Positions 8,006-16,691 of a stretch of 64,000 nt of DNA are shown piece after piece. The stretch comes from Kribbella capetownensis (GTDB taxonomy: Bacteria; Actinomycetota; Actinomycetes; Propionibacteriales; Kribbellaceae). The notes under the pieces were generated by a model. It had not been told where the DNA came from, did no database searches, and saw only the letters and a program-made list of their open reading frames with translations. Every line of letters begins with the position of its first letter. The first letter of the stretch is position 1. Both the position numbers and the translations under genes were made by a program. Where the stretch lies: the NCBI RefSeq assembly GCF_004331485.1, contig NZ_SJKD01000008.1, forward strand, positions 1 through 64,000. Direction: 5' to 3'.

Positions 8006-9075
8006 CTAGCCGTCGCTGCCTGCTGCGCTGCCGAGAGTCAGGTCCGCGCTGAGCATCGCCCCATCGCGGACTCGGAGTTTGACGCCGTGTCCGTCCTCGA
8101 ACCCCTCGGCCGACGGAGTCAGGGTGTACTTGCCGGCGCGGGCCTCGATCACGTAGCGGCCGTGGGCGTCGGTGGTTGTGCTGCCGGAACCGAAGCCGAC
8201 GGCTGCACCGGGTACGGGGTGACCGTCCTGGGCCACGACCGTCCCGGTCAGCAGGCCGTTGCCGTCAGCGGGCCGGTACGACGACGGACCCACAGTGGGC
8301 CAGGATGACGTAGTCCCGATTCCACGGACCTTCTGCCGCGGTCGGCGTACCAGCCAGGGACGTCGCGGGCACGGCGACTGGTTCGGGAGTCGGTGCGCTT
8401 CGCTGTGGGCGGGTCGGGATGAGGTCGCGGAAGATCTCCTCGGCCAGCGGACAGGAATCCGAAGCCGCCTCCGCCGTGGCCTCGGACCGGTACGCCGTCC
8501 GCGCGCCAGCGCAAGTCCCAGGCGGTAGTCCGGGTCACTGTGTGGCGCCGCGTACATCTCGGCGAGGGGCGCGGGATCGATCAAGGACGCGCCACCGGTG
8601 AGATGGAACTGCAGATAGCCGCATGCGTCGTTGACGCTCGTGTACAGACCGCCGGCGGCAACCATCGGGACCCGCACCGGCAACCGCGCGTGGCCGGATG
8701 CCGAGGTTGGAGGACTGGTGATGGCGGCCGACGGGGAAGCGCAACCACGTGTCGGAGATGCTGTCGCAGTGCGCCTGGAAGGATTTACGGCCGACGAGAT
8801 AGTTGGAGCCGACCGGCGCTTCGTGGGTGAATCCGGCGGTGTGACTGAGCAGGTGGCGCAGGGTGATCCGGCCTTCGGGACGATCCTCGAAGGAGCTGTT
8901 GACCCGGAGTGGTTCCGAACCCAGCCGACCACAACACGGCCCTCGAATCACAAACCCCGACCGCCACACTCGGAAGCTCGTGCTCGTGCAACAGAGCAGG
9001 AATGCGTGCCTGCAGTTCATCAGCCACACGCAACACCGCGCTGCCGCTCCCCGTTGGCCTCCCCAACGCCGACAC
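8006..9075 (-). pseudogene. Decayed serine hydrolase (class C beta-lactamase family) with C-terminal carboxypeptidase-regulatory-like domain
   Basis: Pieces of one protein appear in order on the minus strand in different frames. N-terminus near 9075-8940: LQARIPALLHEHELPSVAVG. Middle, another frame, about 8900-8720: GRITLRHLLSHTAGFTHEAP. Next, about 8690-8520: VAAGGLYTSVNDACGYLQFH. Then GHGGGGFGFLS near 8460. C-terminus, about 8250-8006: DGNGLLTGTVVAQDGHPVPGAAVG and TDAHGRYVIEARAGKYTLTP (each longer in the sequence; key segment TVVAQDGHPVPGAAVG), a prealbumin-like regulatory domain. The S-x-x-K nucleophile region is missing and at least three frame changes separate the pieces, so this is a pseudogene rather than a sequencing slip. 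Confidence 0.75.
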
Positions 9076-9126
9076 ACTCTCTTTCTACAGCCTGTGGGGT
9101 CGCGATCGACGTTCGTGCTGTTCCGG

Positions 9127-9441
9127 TCATTGGAAGGGGCGGACCTCGACCTTGCGGTTGCAGGCTTTGGAGGCCTCGGCGGCCAGCCTGTGTGCAGTGT
9201 CGAGGTCGGGCGCCTCGATGACCCAGAAGCCACCGAGGTACTCCTTCGACTCCAGGTACGGGCCGTCGGTGAACAGCGGCTTCCCATTCCGGTTGTCGAT
9301 GACCGTGGCCGTGCCGGGCGCCGCGAGTCCGCCGACGAAGACCAGATGCCCCTCGGCCGCGAGCCGGCTGTTGTACGCAGCCGGGTCACCCGGGCTGGCA
9401 GAGCTCGTCTCGTCGTCGATCGCCGAAACCAGATACTGCAT
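9127..9441 (-). CDS. YCII-related (DGPF) family protein
   Basis: A 104-residue alpha/beta dimeric ferredoxin-like protein. It starts MQYLVSAIDDETSS, carries NGKPLFTDGPYLESKEYLGG (the D-G-P-[FY]-x-E-[ST]-K-E motif of the DGPF/YCII family) and ends in GGFWVIEAPDLDTAHRLA and KVEVRPF. ATG 9441 is chosen over 9450 because AGGAG lies nine bases upstream of it but touches the other. Family members often accompany ECF sigma factors in actinobacteria, but none is present here. A conserved His-Asp site is proposed for the family; function is unproven. Confidence 0.85.
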   Translation of the reverse strand: MQYLVSAIDDETSSASPGDPAAYNSRLAAEGHLVFVGGLAAPGTATVIDNRNGKPLFTDGPYLESKEYLGGFWVIEAPDLDTAHRLAAEASKACNRKVEVRPFQ

Positions 9442-9542
9442 CTCGATCATCTCCTGTGGCTCAGACGGCGCCCCTCCTGGACATCCGCTCACCTCTACTA
9501 CGAGCACGCCGTCCCAGATCCGACAGGCGCCAGCACAGCACG

Positions 9543-9589
9543 TTGACCGCGAAACTGGATCGACGTACTACCTCGAATCGAGTTAGTAT
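9543..9589 (+). promoter_or_regulatory. Promoter and palindromic operator of the EamA-PadR gene
   Basis: TACTACCTCGA (9566-9576) and TCGAGTTAGTA (9578-9588) form an inverted repeat with 10 of 11 positions matching around the central A at 9577. TTGACC (9543-9548) is followed after 17 bases by TACTAC (9566-9571), a usable -35/-10 pair. A second -10-like TAGTAT (9584-9589) lies six bases before the ATG at 9596, which would give a leaderless transcript. Either way the palindrome covers the core promoter, the arrangement expected for autorepression by the PadR domain encoded by this gene. Confidence 0.65.
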
Positions 9590-9595
9590 GTGCTC

Positions 9596-11053
9596 ATGGC
9601 TCATCGCCGGTGGAACGGGTTGCTCGGGGTGTGGGTGACGCTGACCTTGGGCGTTCCGTTCCTCTTGATCTCGGTTGCCGGGAGTGGTTTGCCGGCGGCC
9701 GTCGTGACGTGTCTGCGGTTCGGGCTCGCGTTCTCGACGCTGGTCACTGTGTCGACGGCCAGAACGGGCCTCGCGCGAGCGGTCAGGGGCGCCGGCGTAC
9801 TGATCAGGGAGAAGCCGGTCGAGGTCATCGGTGTGGGAGTGTGCAGCGCGGCGTTGCCTTCGGTCCTGATCACCGTTGGCGAGCACCATGTGCAGACCGG
9901 TCTGTCGTCGCTGCTGTTGTCGACCACTCCCCTGTGGATCGCCGTGGGCAGCCACATCCTGCTGCCGTCCGAGCGCCTGCGGTGGCACCAGGCAGCCTGT
10001 CTGGTGCCCGCGTTGTGCGGTACGGCGTTGCTGGCCGGGAACGCCGGTCGCGCCGGCGGAGCGATGCCATGGGCGCTCCTTCCGCTGTTCGCGGCGGTGA
10101 GTTATGCGGTCGGAAACCTGCTCGTCCGTAGCCGGCTCCGCACGGCCGAGGCTTTGACGCTCACCTGTGTTCAGATGGGGGTCGCGACCATCGTGTCCGC
10201 GCCGTTCGCCGCGGCTCGGGTCGGCAGCGTCCGGTGGGAGGCCGGTCCCTGGGCGGCCGTGGCGGTCCTCGGAGTCGTGTGCTCCGGGCTAGGCTGGTTC
10301 GCCAACACCCTTCTGTTGCAGCGTGTCAGCGCGGTCCGTGCCTCGCTCGTGTCGTTCGCGGCACCTGTGGTGGCGGTTCTCCTGGGCGCGATCGTCCTGC
10401 GTGAACGCCTGTCGCACCTCCAGTTGGAAGCAGCCGGGGTCGTCCTGGTGTCTGTCGCGGCGTTCGTCGTCCTGACCCGCTCGACCGCCCGGCCCAGCCA
10501 GTCCCTGGAGGTACGCGCCATGCTCGAGCTTGCGATTCTCGGTTTCCTGGCCGAGCAGTCACTGCATGCCTATGAGCTGCGCAGGAGGCTCGCCGTACTG
10601 CTGGGACATGTGCGGCCTGTCAGCGACGGCGCACTGTACCCGGCGCTGAAGCGCCTCCAGCAAAAGCAGTTGGTGGTACGGCGCCCTGAGCCGGGGGCCG
10701 GGGGGCCGACCCGTCAGGTCCTCGAGCTCACCGGCGCCGGCCGCGCCGAACTCCAGCACCGATTGACCGAGCCCAGCGAACTGGACATCACCGACCGGAA
10801 CAAGTACTTCGTGGTCCTGGCGTTCCTCCACCTCGTGCCCTCACGACAGGCGCAGGCCGAGATTCTTCGGCGTCGGCTGGACTTCCTGCAAGACCCTCAG
10901 CGCGGGTTCTTCGTCGACAACGACCGCGTGCTGCGCCGCGACGAACTCAGCTCCCCGTTCCGGGCCGGCATCCAGCAGATCGCCCGCGCGACCTCCTCGG
11001 CCGAGCAGAAGTGGCTCGCCAGCACCTTGGACGCGATGCGAACCGCCACCTAG
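9596..11053 (+). CDS. EamA/DMT exporter fused to a PadR-type repressor
   Basis: One uninterrupted frame of 485 residues. Residues 1 to about 295 are a ten-helix EamA (drug/metabolite) transporter in two repeats (first LGVPFLLISVAGSGLPAAVV, last RASLVSFAAPVVAVLLGA and AAGVVLVSVAAFVVL). From about residue 309 a complete PadR winged HTH begins with MLELAILGFLAEQSLHAYEL and continues DGALYPALKRLQQKQLVV to a C-terminal helical PadR domain. The junction contains GGAGG seven to eight bases before an internal ATG at 10520, so the regulator may also be made separately. No SD precedes 9596; leaderless initiation is inferred. The next gene is a PLP ammonia-lyase-like enzyme, suggesting amino-acid export and degradation. 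Confidence 0.8.
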   Translation: MAHRRWNGLLGVWVTLTLGVPFLLISVAGSGLPAAVVTCLRFGLAFSTLVTVSTARTGLARAVRGAGVLIREKPVEVIGVGVCSAALPSVLITVGEHHVQTGLSSLLLSTTPLWIAVGSHILLPSERLRWHQAACLVPALCGTALLAGNAGRAGGAMPWALLPLFAAVSYAVGNLLVRSRLRTAEALTLTCVQMGVATIVSAPFAAARVGSVRWEAGPWAAVAVLGVVCSGLGWFANTLLLQRVSAVRASLVSFAAPVVAVLLGAIVLRERLSHLQLEAAGVVLVSVAAFVVLTRSTARPSQSLEVRAMLELAILGFLAEQSLHAYELRRRLAVLLGHVRPVSDGALYPALKRLQQKQLVVRRPEPGAGGPTRQVLELTGAGRAELQHRLTEPSELDITDRNKYFVVLAFLHLVPSRQAQAEILRRRLDFLQDPQRGFFVDNDRVLRRDELSSPFRAGIQQIARATSSAEQKWLASTLDAMRTAT

Positions 11054-11087
11054 CGCCCTGACCAAGATCTATAGAGAAGAGAATCCG

Positions 11088-12074
11088 ATGCGGAACGCGA
11101 CAGTGCGCCTTGACCTGGGGCGCATCCGGGCTGCGCAGCGATTGATCGACCCGGCCTTCCTGGACACCCCGCAGTACGAGTCTGCCCCTCTCAGTGCGGC
11201 GTTGGGGTGCTCCGTCGTACTGAAGGTCGAGACGCTGAACCCCGTCCGCAGCTTCAAAGGTCGAGGCACCGAGACCATCATGTCGACCCTTCTCGATCGG
11301 GCGTGCCACACGTCTGCGGTCTGCGCGAGCGCCGGGAACCTCGGACTGGCCCTGGCCTACAGCGGCGCTCGGCGTGGGATTCCGGTCACCGTCTTCGCGG
11401 CCGAGACGGCGAATCCTCTCAAGGTCGAAGCGATGAGATCGGCTGGGGCGACGGTGCACCTCGAGGGTGTCGACATCGAACGGCCTCGTGAGCTGGCACG
11501 CATCTCCGCAGATGCGACCGGGAGCTACCTCGTGGAGGACAGCCTCGACCTCGGCAGCTGTGAGGGCGCCGCCACGATCGGGCTCGAACTGGTCGACGGC
11601 GCGGCCACGCACCTCGACGTCGTCTTGGTTGCGCTTGGCGGCGGAGCGCTGGCAAGTGGTGTCGGCTTTGCTCTCCGCGAACTGTCACCTGGGACAGAGG
11701 TGATCGCAATCCAACCGACCGGCGCGCCGGCGATGGCGCTGTCGTGGCGCCAGGGCGCTGTGGTCACTACGGACACCATCGACACCATCGCCGATGGCGT
11801 GGCCGGCCGCTTTCCCATTCCAGAGGTGCTCGAGGACCTCCTCGAGGTCGTCGACGACGTCGTTCTGGTCAACGAGGACAGCATCAAACGCGGCATGCGC
11901 TACCTCTTCGACCACGCCGGCCTTCTGGTCGAGCCGTCAGCCGCGCTCGGCATCGCGGCGATCCTCGAGGACCGTGAGAGGTTCGCCGGGCGCAGCGTTG
12001 CGACGATCGTGTGCGGGAGCAACATCAGGACGGCCGATTTCCGGCGCTGGGTCCTCGCCGAAGGGCGGCGCTGA
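11088..12074 (+). CDS. PLP-dependent threonine/serine dehydratase-like enzyme
   Basis: A 328-residue fold-type II PLP enzyme. The Schiff-base lysine is in VRSFKGRGTE, the phosphate/carboxylate loop is CASAGNLGLALAYSG, and the C-terminal Gly-rich phosphate cup is VALGGGALASGVG. The family converts threonine, serine or diamino acids to a keto acid and ammonia; no C-terminal ACT domain is present, so it is the short catabolic form without allosteric control. AGAGAAGAG precedes the ATG. It follows the exporter-PadR gene by 34 bases and is likely in the same transcript. Its last 50 bases overlap the convergent methyltransferase gene. Confidence 0.85.
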   Translation: MRNATVRLDLGRIRAAQRLIDPAFLDTPQYESAPLSAALGCSVVLKVETLNPVRSFKGRGTETIMSTLLDRACHTSAVCASAGNLGLALAYSGARRGIPVTVFAAETANPLKVEAMRSAGATVHLEGVDIERPRELARISADATGSYLVEDSLDLGSCEGAATIGLELVDGAATHLDVVLVALGGGALASGVGFALRELSPGTEVIAIQPTGAPAMALSWRQGAVVTTDTIDTIADGVAGRFPIPEVLEDLLEVVDDVVLVNEDSIKRGMRYLFDHAGLLVEPSAALGIAAILEDRERFAGRSVATIVCGSNIRTADFRRWVLAEGRR

Positions 12075-12963
12075 CGTAGACCACCTCGCCCAGATGGATG
12101 TCGTCGTCGTTGACGGGCGGGAGGTTGTTGGCGGCGAGTAGATCCCGGATGGTGACTCCGTTCAGGATCCAGCCGTGGTCGGTGAGGTAGGGAGCAGCCT
12201 CGTTGCGCTCGCCGTAGTAGCGCACTCTCGCCATGCCGGGGTCGAAGTTGTTCTCGCGCCACTGGTCGGACATGCGGTCCAGGCGTTGCTTCGTCTTCTC
12301 CTCGTCGCCCGGTTGTGGGTTGGGCTTGCTCTCGGTCGCGACCCGGCTTGCCGGTGCGCTGAGCTCGGTGATCGTGTCCAGCAGGCGATCCTGCGCCTCG
12401 GGCGGCAGGTAGCCGAGCAGCCCTTCGGCGCTCCAGGCGGTCGGCCGGGCCGGGTCGAATCCGGCGGCGCGCAGTACGGCGGGCCAATCGTCGCGGAGAT
12501 CGACCGCGGCCACTCTCCGGTCGGCGGTGGGCGCAGCGCCCAACTCGGCCAGGGTGCGGGTCTTGAACTCGATGACCTCCGGCTTGTCGAGCTCGTACAC
12601 CACGGTCCCCGCCGGCCAGGGCAACCGGTACGCGCGGGAATCCAGCCCCGACGCCAGGATCACGACCTGTGTGATGCCCGCGCTCGTCGCAGCGAGGAAG
12701 AACTCGTCGTAGAACTTGGTACGCACCTTGGCGACGTCGATCCAGACTTGCTCGACCAGGTCGCCGGGAGGGACTTCGCCGGTCGCCAGCCCGGTCAGAA
12801 GGTCGATGCCGACCGCCCGGACGAGCGGTTCGGCGAACGGGTCGTCGATGAGCCGTCGATCCGTCCGGGTCGCGATCGCCCGGGCTGCCGCGGCCGCGGT
12901 GGCGGTCGTGCCGACGCTCGAGGCCAGGTCCCAGGTGTCTCCGTCGTACCTCGTGGAAGTCAT
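12025..12963 (-). CDS. Class I SAM-dependent methyltransferase, TIGR00027-type
   Basis: A 312-residue protein matching the actinobacterial family of leucine-carboxyl-methyltransferase-like enzymes: N-terminal VGTTATAAAAARAIATR and RRLIDDPFAEPLVRAVG, SAM-binding VVILASGLDSRAYRLPWP (the SGLDSR loop), and AAVDLRDDWPAVLRAAGF followed by WSAEGLLGYLPPEAQDRLL. These are often multicopy in actinomycetes and their substrates are unknown. The gene converges on the dehydratase, overlapping it by 50 bases at the 3' ends, so one of the two C-termini may be longer than functionally needed. Confidence 0.88.
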   Translation of the reverse strand: MTSTRYDGDTWDLASSVGTTATAAAAARAIATRTDRRLIDDPFAEPLVRAVGIDLLTGLATGEVPPGDLVEQVWIDVAKVRTKFYDEFFLAATSAGITQVVILASGLDSRAYRLPWPAGTVVYELDKPEVIEFKTRTLAELGAAPTADRRVAAVDLRDDWPAVLRAAGFDPARPTAWSAEGLLGYLPPEAQDRLLDTITELSAPASRVATESKPNPQPGDEEKTKQRLDRMSDQWRENNFDPGMARVRYYGERNEAAPYLTDHGWILNGVTIRDLLAANNLPPVNDDDIHLGEVVYVSAALRRGPSAGNRPS

Positions 12964-13067
12964 GCGTGCACTCTAAAACGCACCTCCGACAATCGTTTGA
13001 ACCCTCACACAGCGCACGTGGACGGGGATTCTGGGTACGGCGATAGTGTGACTGTCTGGAGGACGGC

Positions 13068-14027
13068 ATGCTGAGAATCCTGTTCACCACGGACGACCTC
13101 GCGTCGACGCGGTTCCTGCCCGAGCCCACTCCGATCCTGGAGCTGAAGTTCGCGGCCGTCGGGCTGCGCCAGGGGATTCGCGCGCCGTGGGGAGAGCGGT
13201 GGCGCAACCGCGCACTGGCGGCGATCCCGCTGTCGGCGCGACCGACGGTGCGTCACGTCGGTGGGCACTTCTCCTGGGCGGTGTCACCCACGTTCGCCGC
13301 CAGCCCGGACCTCGACGAAGGGATGGAAACGTTCCTGAGTTTCGGCGCGGAGCGGTTGCGCGAGGAGATGGCGTTGTATTTCAGCGCCCCCAACTCGGGT
13401 GTAGCGATGTGGTCTGCCTTCGCGGGAGACCGCGACGCCGGACGGACGCTGGTGCACGGGACGAAGACCGCGTTCACGGCGACGGTGGAACCGTACTGGC
13501 CCGACATCCGCGCCAACCACCACAGCGAACTGGCGCAGCATGGGCGGCTGCTGGCATGCCGAGGGGTCAGGGACGCGCTGACCACGGTCATCCCCGGGGC
13601 GAGCTGGTACGACGATTGCCTGCAGATCGACAGTCCGCAGGACCGCACGGTCCGGTTGGCCGGACGCGGACTGGTAATCACCCCCACCGCCTTTTGGACC
13701 GGACCGCCGCTGGTAGGCGAGCTGCCCGACCAACCGGTCCTGCTGGCCTATCCCGCTCCGGCCGAGCTGAGCATCCGGGTCGGTGCCGAGTCCGACTCCC
13801 TCGCAGCGATCCTCGGGGTGACCCGGGCGGCGGTACTGCGATTGCTGTCCACCGAGCACACCACCGGTGACATCGCGCGGGAGCTCGGCATCAGTGCGGC
13901 ATCGGCGTCCGAGCACAGTAGGTCGCTGCGGCAGGCCCGCCTGATCTCCAGCCGCCGCGACGGCAAGGCGGTGATCCACTGCGCGACTGTCCTGGGCCTG
14001 GATCTCACCAGACTCAACAGCTCGTAG
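13068..14027 (+). CDS. ArsR-like HTH regulator with large N-terminal domain (DUF5937-like)
   Basis: A 319-residue protein. The last 75 residues are a winged HTH: LGVTRAAVLRLLSTEHTT, DIARELGISAASASEHSRSL and RQARLISSRRDGKAVIHCA, as in ArsR-type repressors. The N-terminal 230 residues begin MLRILFTTDDLASTRF and contain VRHVGGHFSWAVSPTF and YDDCLQIDSPQDRTVRLAG. This layout is common in Streptomyces-type regulators of the DUF5937 group and probably senses a small ligand. GGAGG lies five bases before the ATG. It converges on the monooxygenase gene with five bases between the stops. Confidence 0.8.
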   Translation: MLRILFTTDDLASTRFLPEPTPILELKFAAVGLRQGIRAPWGERWRNRALAAIPLSARPTVRHVGGHFSWAVSPTFAASPDLDEGMETFLSFGAERLREEMALYFSAPNSGVAMWSAFAGDRDAGRTLVHGTKTAFTATVEPYWPDIRANHHSELAQHGRLLACRGVRDALTTVIPGASWYDDCLQIDSPQDRTVRLAGRGLVITPTAFWTGPPLVGELPDQPVLLAYPAPAELSIRVGAESDSLAAILGVTRAAVLRLLSTEHTTGDIARELGISAASASEHSRSLRQARLISSRRDGKAVIHCATVLGLDLTRLNSS

Positions 14028-14032
14028 TCGAT

Positions 14033-15577
14033 TCAGCATGGCCCGAACCAGGCAGTCAGGGCCGCACGGAGCGCCTCCCGGTCGTGCTGATCTGGGTGAG
14101 GCGTGTCGGTCGCCCAAGCGACGTAGCAGTCCGGGCGCAGGAGCAGGCCAGTGGTCGAGGTGTCCTTGGTGTGGCCGATGACGGTGTCGATGCGGTCGCG
14201 CCACCCGTCCACCGCTGTCGAGAGCGACCCGTCGTCGGTGAGGTCGAGCAGCAGCGGCCGGGCGGTCGTGGTCAGGTCCGCGAGCCGGACAGGTTCGCTG
14301 CCGGTGTCGAGCATCAGGTCGGGAGCCCACTGGCCGATCAGATGGTGGGGATCGCGGGCTCCCATCTCGTAACGGATGTCCGCACCCGACATCATGCTCG
14401 CGATCTGGGCGACGGTCTGACGCTCGCGCAGTAGCTCGGTGAACAGCTCACGCAGTGCCGTGACCTCGCTGCCCGGCGCCAGAAGCGCGAGCTGGGCCTG
14501 GCTGAGCGTGGACACTCGCTCACCGACCGGCCGCCGCTCGGCGTCGTATGTGTCGAGCAGGCCCGATGGCGCCCAGCCGTGGATGGTCGCCGCGAGCTTC
14601 CAGCCGAGGTTGACCGCGTCCTGCAAACCGAGGTTGAGCCCTGGTCCGCCGATCACGAAGTGCACGTGGGCGGCGTCTCCGACCAGCAGGACCCGGCCGT
14701 CGCGATACCGGTCGGCCAGGCGGGTATTGACCCCGATCGACCGATCCAACCGATACTGTCCCCCGCCGTCCGGTGACCGCAGCGGCAGGTCAACGCCCAT
14801 GACGCGGTCGATGCTGTCGTGAACTTCCTCGAGCGTCAGCGGCGCATCGGGATCGAGCCCGCCGGCCGTCCACTCGACGGTGAACACCAGATCCGGTCCG
14901 GACGCCAGCCGTGCGTAGGCGAAGACGCCCTGTTCGGTGCGGTGGTACATCGGTGGGATGTAGCCGTAGCCAGGCACGGTCAGCCCACCGGTGGCCGGGT
15001 CGACATACCCATCGGGTACGGCGACTTCCGCGATGCGGGTGACGATGTGATCGCTGGTCGCGCCGGGAAAGTCGATGCCGGCGAGTTTGCGCGTTGTACT
15101 GGACGCACCGTCCGCGCCGACGACGTACCGGCTGCTGATCTCGTAACTCCCGTCCGGGCCGGCGACCTCGACGGTGGCCGTGTCGGCGTTCTGGGACAGC
15201 CCGGTCAGTTCGTGGCCCCTGCGGACCTCGACACCCAGCTCGGCGGCACGTTCGGCCAGCACCTGCTCGATCCGGGTCTGCGGTACGGGCAGCAGATAGA
15301 ACGGGTTGTCGTCGAGCACCTGCAGGTCCAGGGGCATGGCGCCGAAGAAGAACGCCGGCAGCGGTTGCGGTGGATCGGATTTCCCGGCCAACGGTTGATA
15401 AAGACCACGGCGATCGAGCATCCGGACCACCTGACCGACCAGGCCGTTGGCCCGGTTCTGCGGACGCGGCTCAGGCAGACGCTCCAGCACCACCGGGCGT
15501 ACCCCGGCCAGCCTCAGCTCACACGCCAGCATCAACCCGTTCGGCCCCGCACCCGCAATCACAACATCGGCAACCAT
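14033..15577 (-). CDS. FAD-dependent aromatic monooxygenase (PheA/TfdB-type)
   Basis: A 514-residue class A flavoprotein monooxygenase. The Rossmann motif ADVVIAGAGPNGLMLACEL is at the N-terminus, YVVGADGASSTTRKLAG is the D-G motif, and DGRVLLVGDAAHVHFVIGG is the G-D motif contacting FAD and NADPH, followed by GPGLNLGLQDAVNLGWKLA. A C-terminal thioredoxin-like domain ends in DREALRAALTAWFGPC. It resembles the rifampicin/tetracycline/polyketide hydroxylase group that hydroxylates aromatic rings. GAGGAG precedes the ATG at 15577; the long open frame upstream is without similarity. Converges with the ArsR-like gene. Confidence 0.88.
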   Translation of the reverse strand: MVADVVIAGAGPNGLMLACELRLAGVRPVVLERLPEPRPQNRANGLVGQVVRMLDRRGLYQPLAGKSDPPQPLPAFFFGAMPLDLQVLDDNPFYLLPVPQTRIEQVLAERAAELGVEVRRGHELTGLSQNADTATVEVAGPDGSYEISSRYVVGADGASSTTRKLAGIDFPGATSDHIVTRIAEVAVPDGYVDPATGGLTVPGYGYIPPMYHRTEQGVFAYARLASGPDLVFTVEWTAGGLDPDAPLTLEEVHDSIDRVMGVDLPLRSPDGGGQYRLDRSIGVNTRLADRYRDGRVLLVGDAAHVHFVIGGPGLNLGLQDAVNLGWKLAATIHGWAPSGLLDTYDAERRPVGERVSTLSQAQLALLAPGSEVTALRELFTELLRERQTVAQIASMMSGADIRYEMGARDPHHLIGQWAPDLMLDTGSEPVRLADLTTTARPLLLDLTDDGSLSTAVDGWRDRIDTVIGHTKDTSTTGLLLRPDCYVAWATDTPHPDQHDREALRAALTAWFGPC

Positions 15578-15669
15578 GCACGTCTCCTCAACGGCGAAAT
15601 CGCTCCCGATCCTGCTGCGCCGCAACACCCCCACCAAACATTTCGGCCAAGCCCGAACGAAGGATGCGG

Positions 15670-16542
15670 TTACTCCGTCGGAGTTGGTGGGGTCAGAGCT
15701 GATTCCAGGTCGCCGGCCGCTGCGTCCAGGTCCTGCGACAGCGTTTCGGCGGTGCTGGAATCGCGGAGGGCTTCCATGCGGAGCCGCGCGGAGCGTACGG
15801 CGTCTCGGAGGGTGGCTGCTCGGGCTTGGGTGGAGTCGTCGGGTGCGGACGCCTCGAGGACAGTCAGGCGGTCCTCGACCGCGGTCACGCGACTTGCGGC
15901 GATGGTCCAGCCGCCGGCGGCTGCTTCGACTGAACCTGTCCGGCGTAGGTCGGGGATCAGCGACCGGGCGAACCACGCCACCTCCTCCTCCGCGGAGGCG
16001 AGGTCGTCCTGCCAGGCCCGGCGATGCCGGCTCCGGACCACAAGCGGTATCGCGACGGCAAGCGCAACCAGGAACGCGATCAGCACCCACCACAGCCAGG
16101 CCGGCGTATCGGATGTCTCGGCCGACGTGGGCGCTATCGGCGGCGAGGTCGGAGACGCGGGTTGAGACTGGGTCTGCGTTGAGGTCGGCGTGATGGTTTC
16201 GGTGCGAGTCTCTGTCTGGGTCGGCGCTGGAGGCGGCGCGGTGGTTTCGGTGCGGGTCACTGTCTCGGTGGGGTTCGGCTGGGTGTCATCCGGACTGGGG
16301 GCCGTGCTTTCGGGACGTGCCGGCGTCCGGGTTGTCTGCGTGTCCTCGGGACTTGGCGCGGTGGTTTCCGCACGGGCCGACCGCGTCGGGCTGGGAACCG
16401 ACGCCGTCCCTTCCGGCCGCTCGCCCGGTGAGCGCGAAGGCGCGGCCGTCGGCGAACCAATGGAACCGCCGTCGCCGCACGAGCAGAGAACGAGAGCCGC
16501 CACGGCCAGAACGACCACCCGCATCACGCGCACCGACGACAT
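15670..16542 (-). CDS. Putative lipoprotein with Ser/Thr/Pro-rich stalk and one membrane helix
   Basis: A 290-residue protein. Residues 1-22 form a signal-like hydrophobic segment ending in LVLCSC, a possible lipobox. About residues 25-145 are low complexity: repeated Thr-Glu-Thr, Pro-Thr and Ser-Pro units (TTAPSPEDTQTTRTPAR, TTAPPPAPTQTETRTET), a likely extended wall-spanning stalk. A strong transmembrane helix follows (AWLWWVLIAFLVALAVAIPL), then a cytoplasmic helical domain of about 110 residues (AWQDDLASAEEEVAWFA). GGGGGAG precedes ATG 16542. The order implies an outside sensor stalk and an inside helical part; role unknown. Confidence 0.72.
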   Translation of the reverse strand: MSSVRVMRVVVLAVAALVLCSCGDGGSIGSPTAAPSRSPGERPEGTASVPSPTRSARAETTAPSPEDTQTTRTPARPESTAPSPDDTQPNPTETVTRTETTAPPPAPTQTETRTETITPTSTQTQSQPASPTSPPIAPTSAETSDTPAWLWWVLIAFLVALAVAIPLVVRSRHRRAWQDDLASAEEEVAWFARSLIPDLRRTGSVEAAAGGWTIAASRVTAVEDRLTVLEASAPDDSTQARAATLRDAVRSARLRMEALRDSSTAETLSQDLDAAAGDLESALTPPTPTE

Positions 16543-16691
16543 CGTGCTCCCCCTCTGTCTCGCAGGGTCACCATCGTCGCGTCGTACGGCGACCGCGGCA
16601 TCACCCCGCAGGGGCGAGACGCTGTCCCTCTTCCCAGGAGTGTTCGGTGGAAGATGTAGGCCAGCACCCCGCATGCCACCGAAGGGACACC

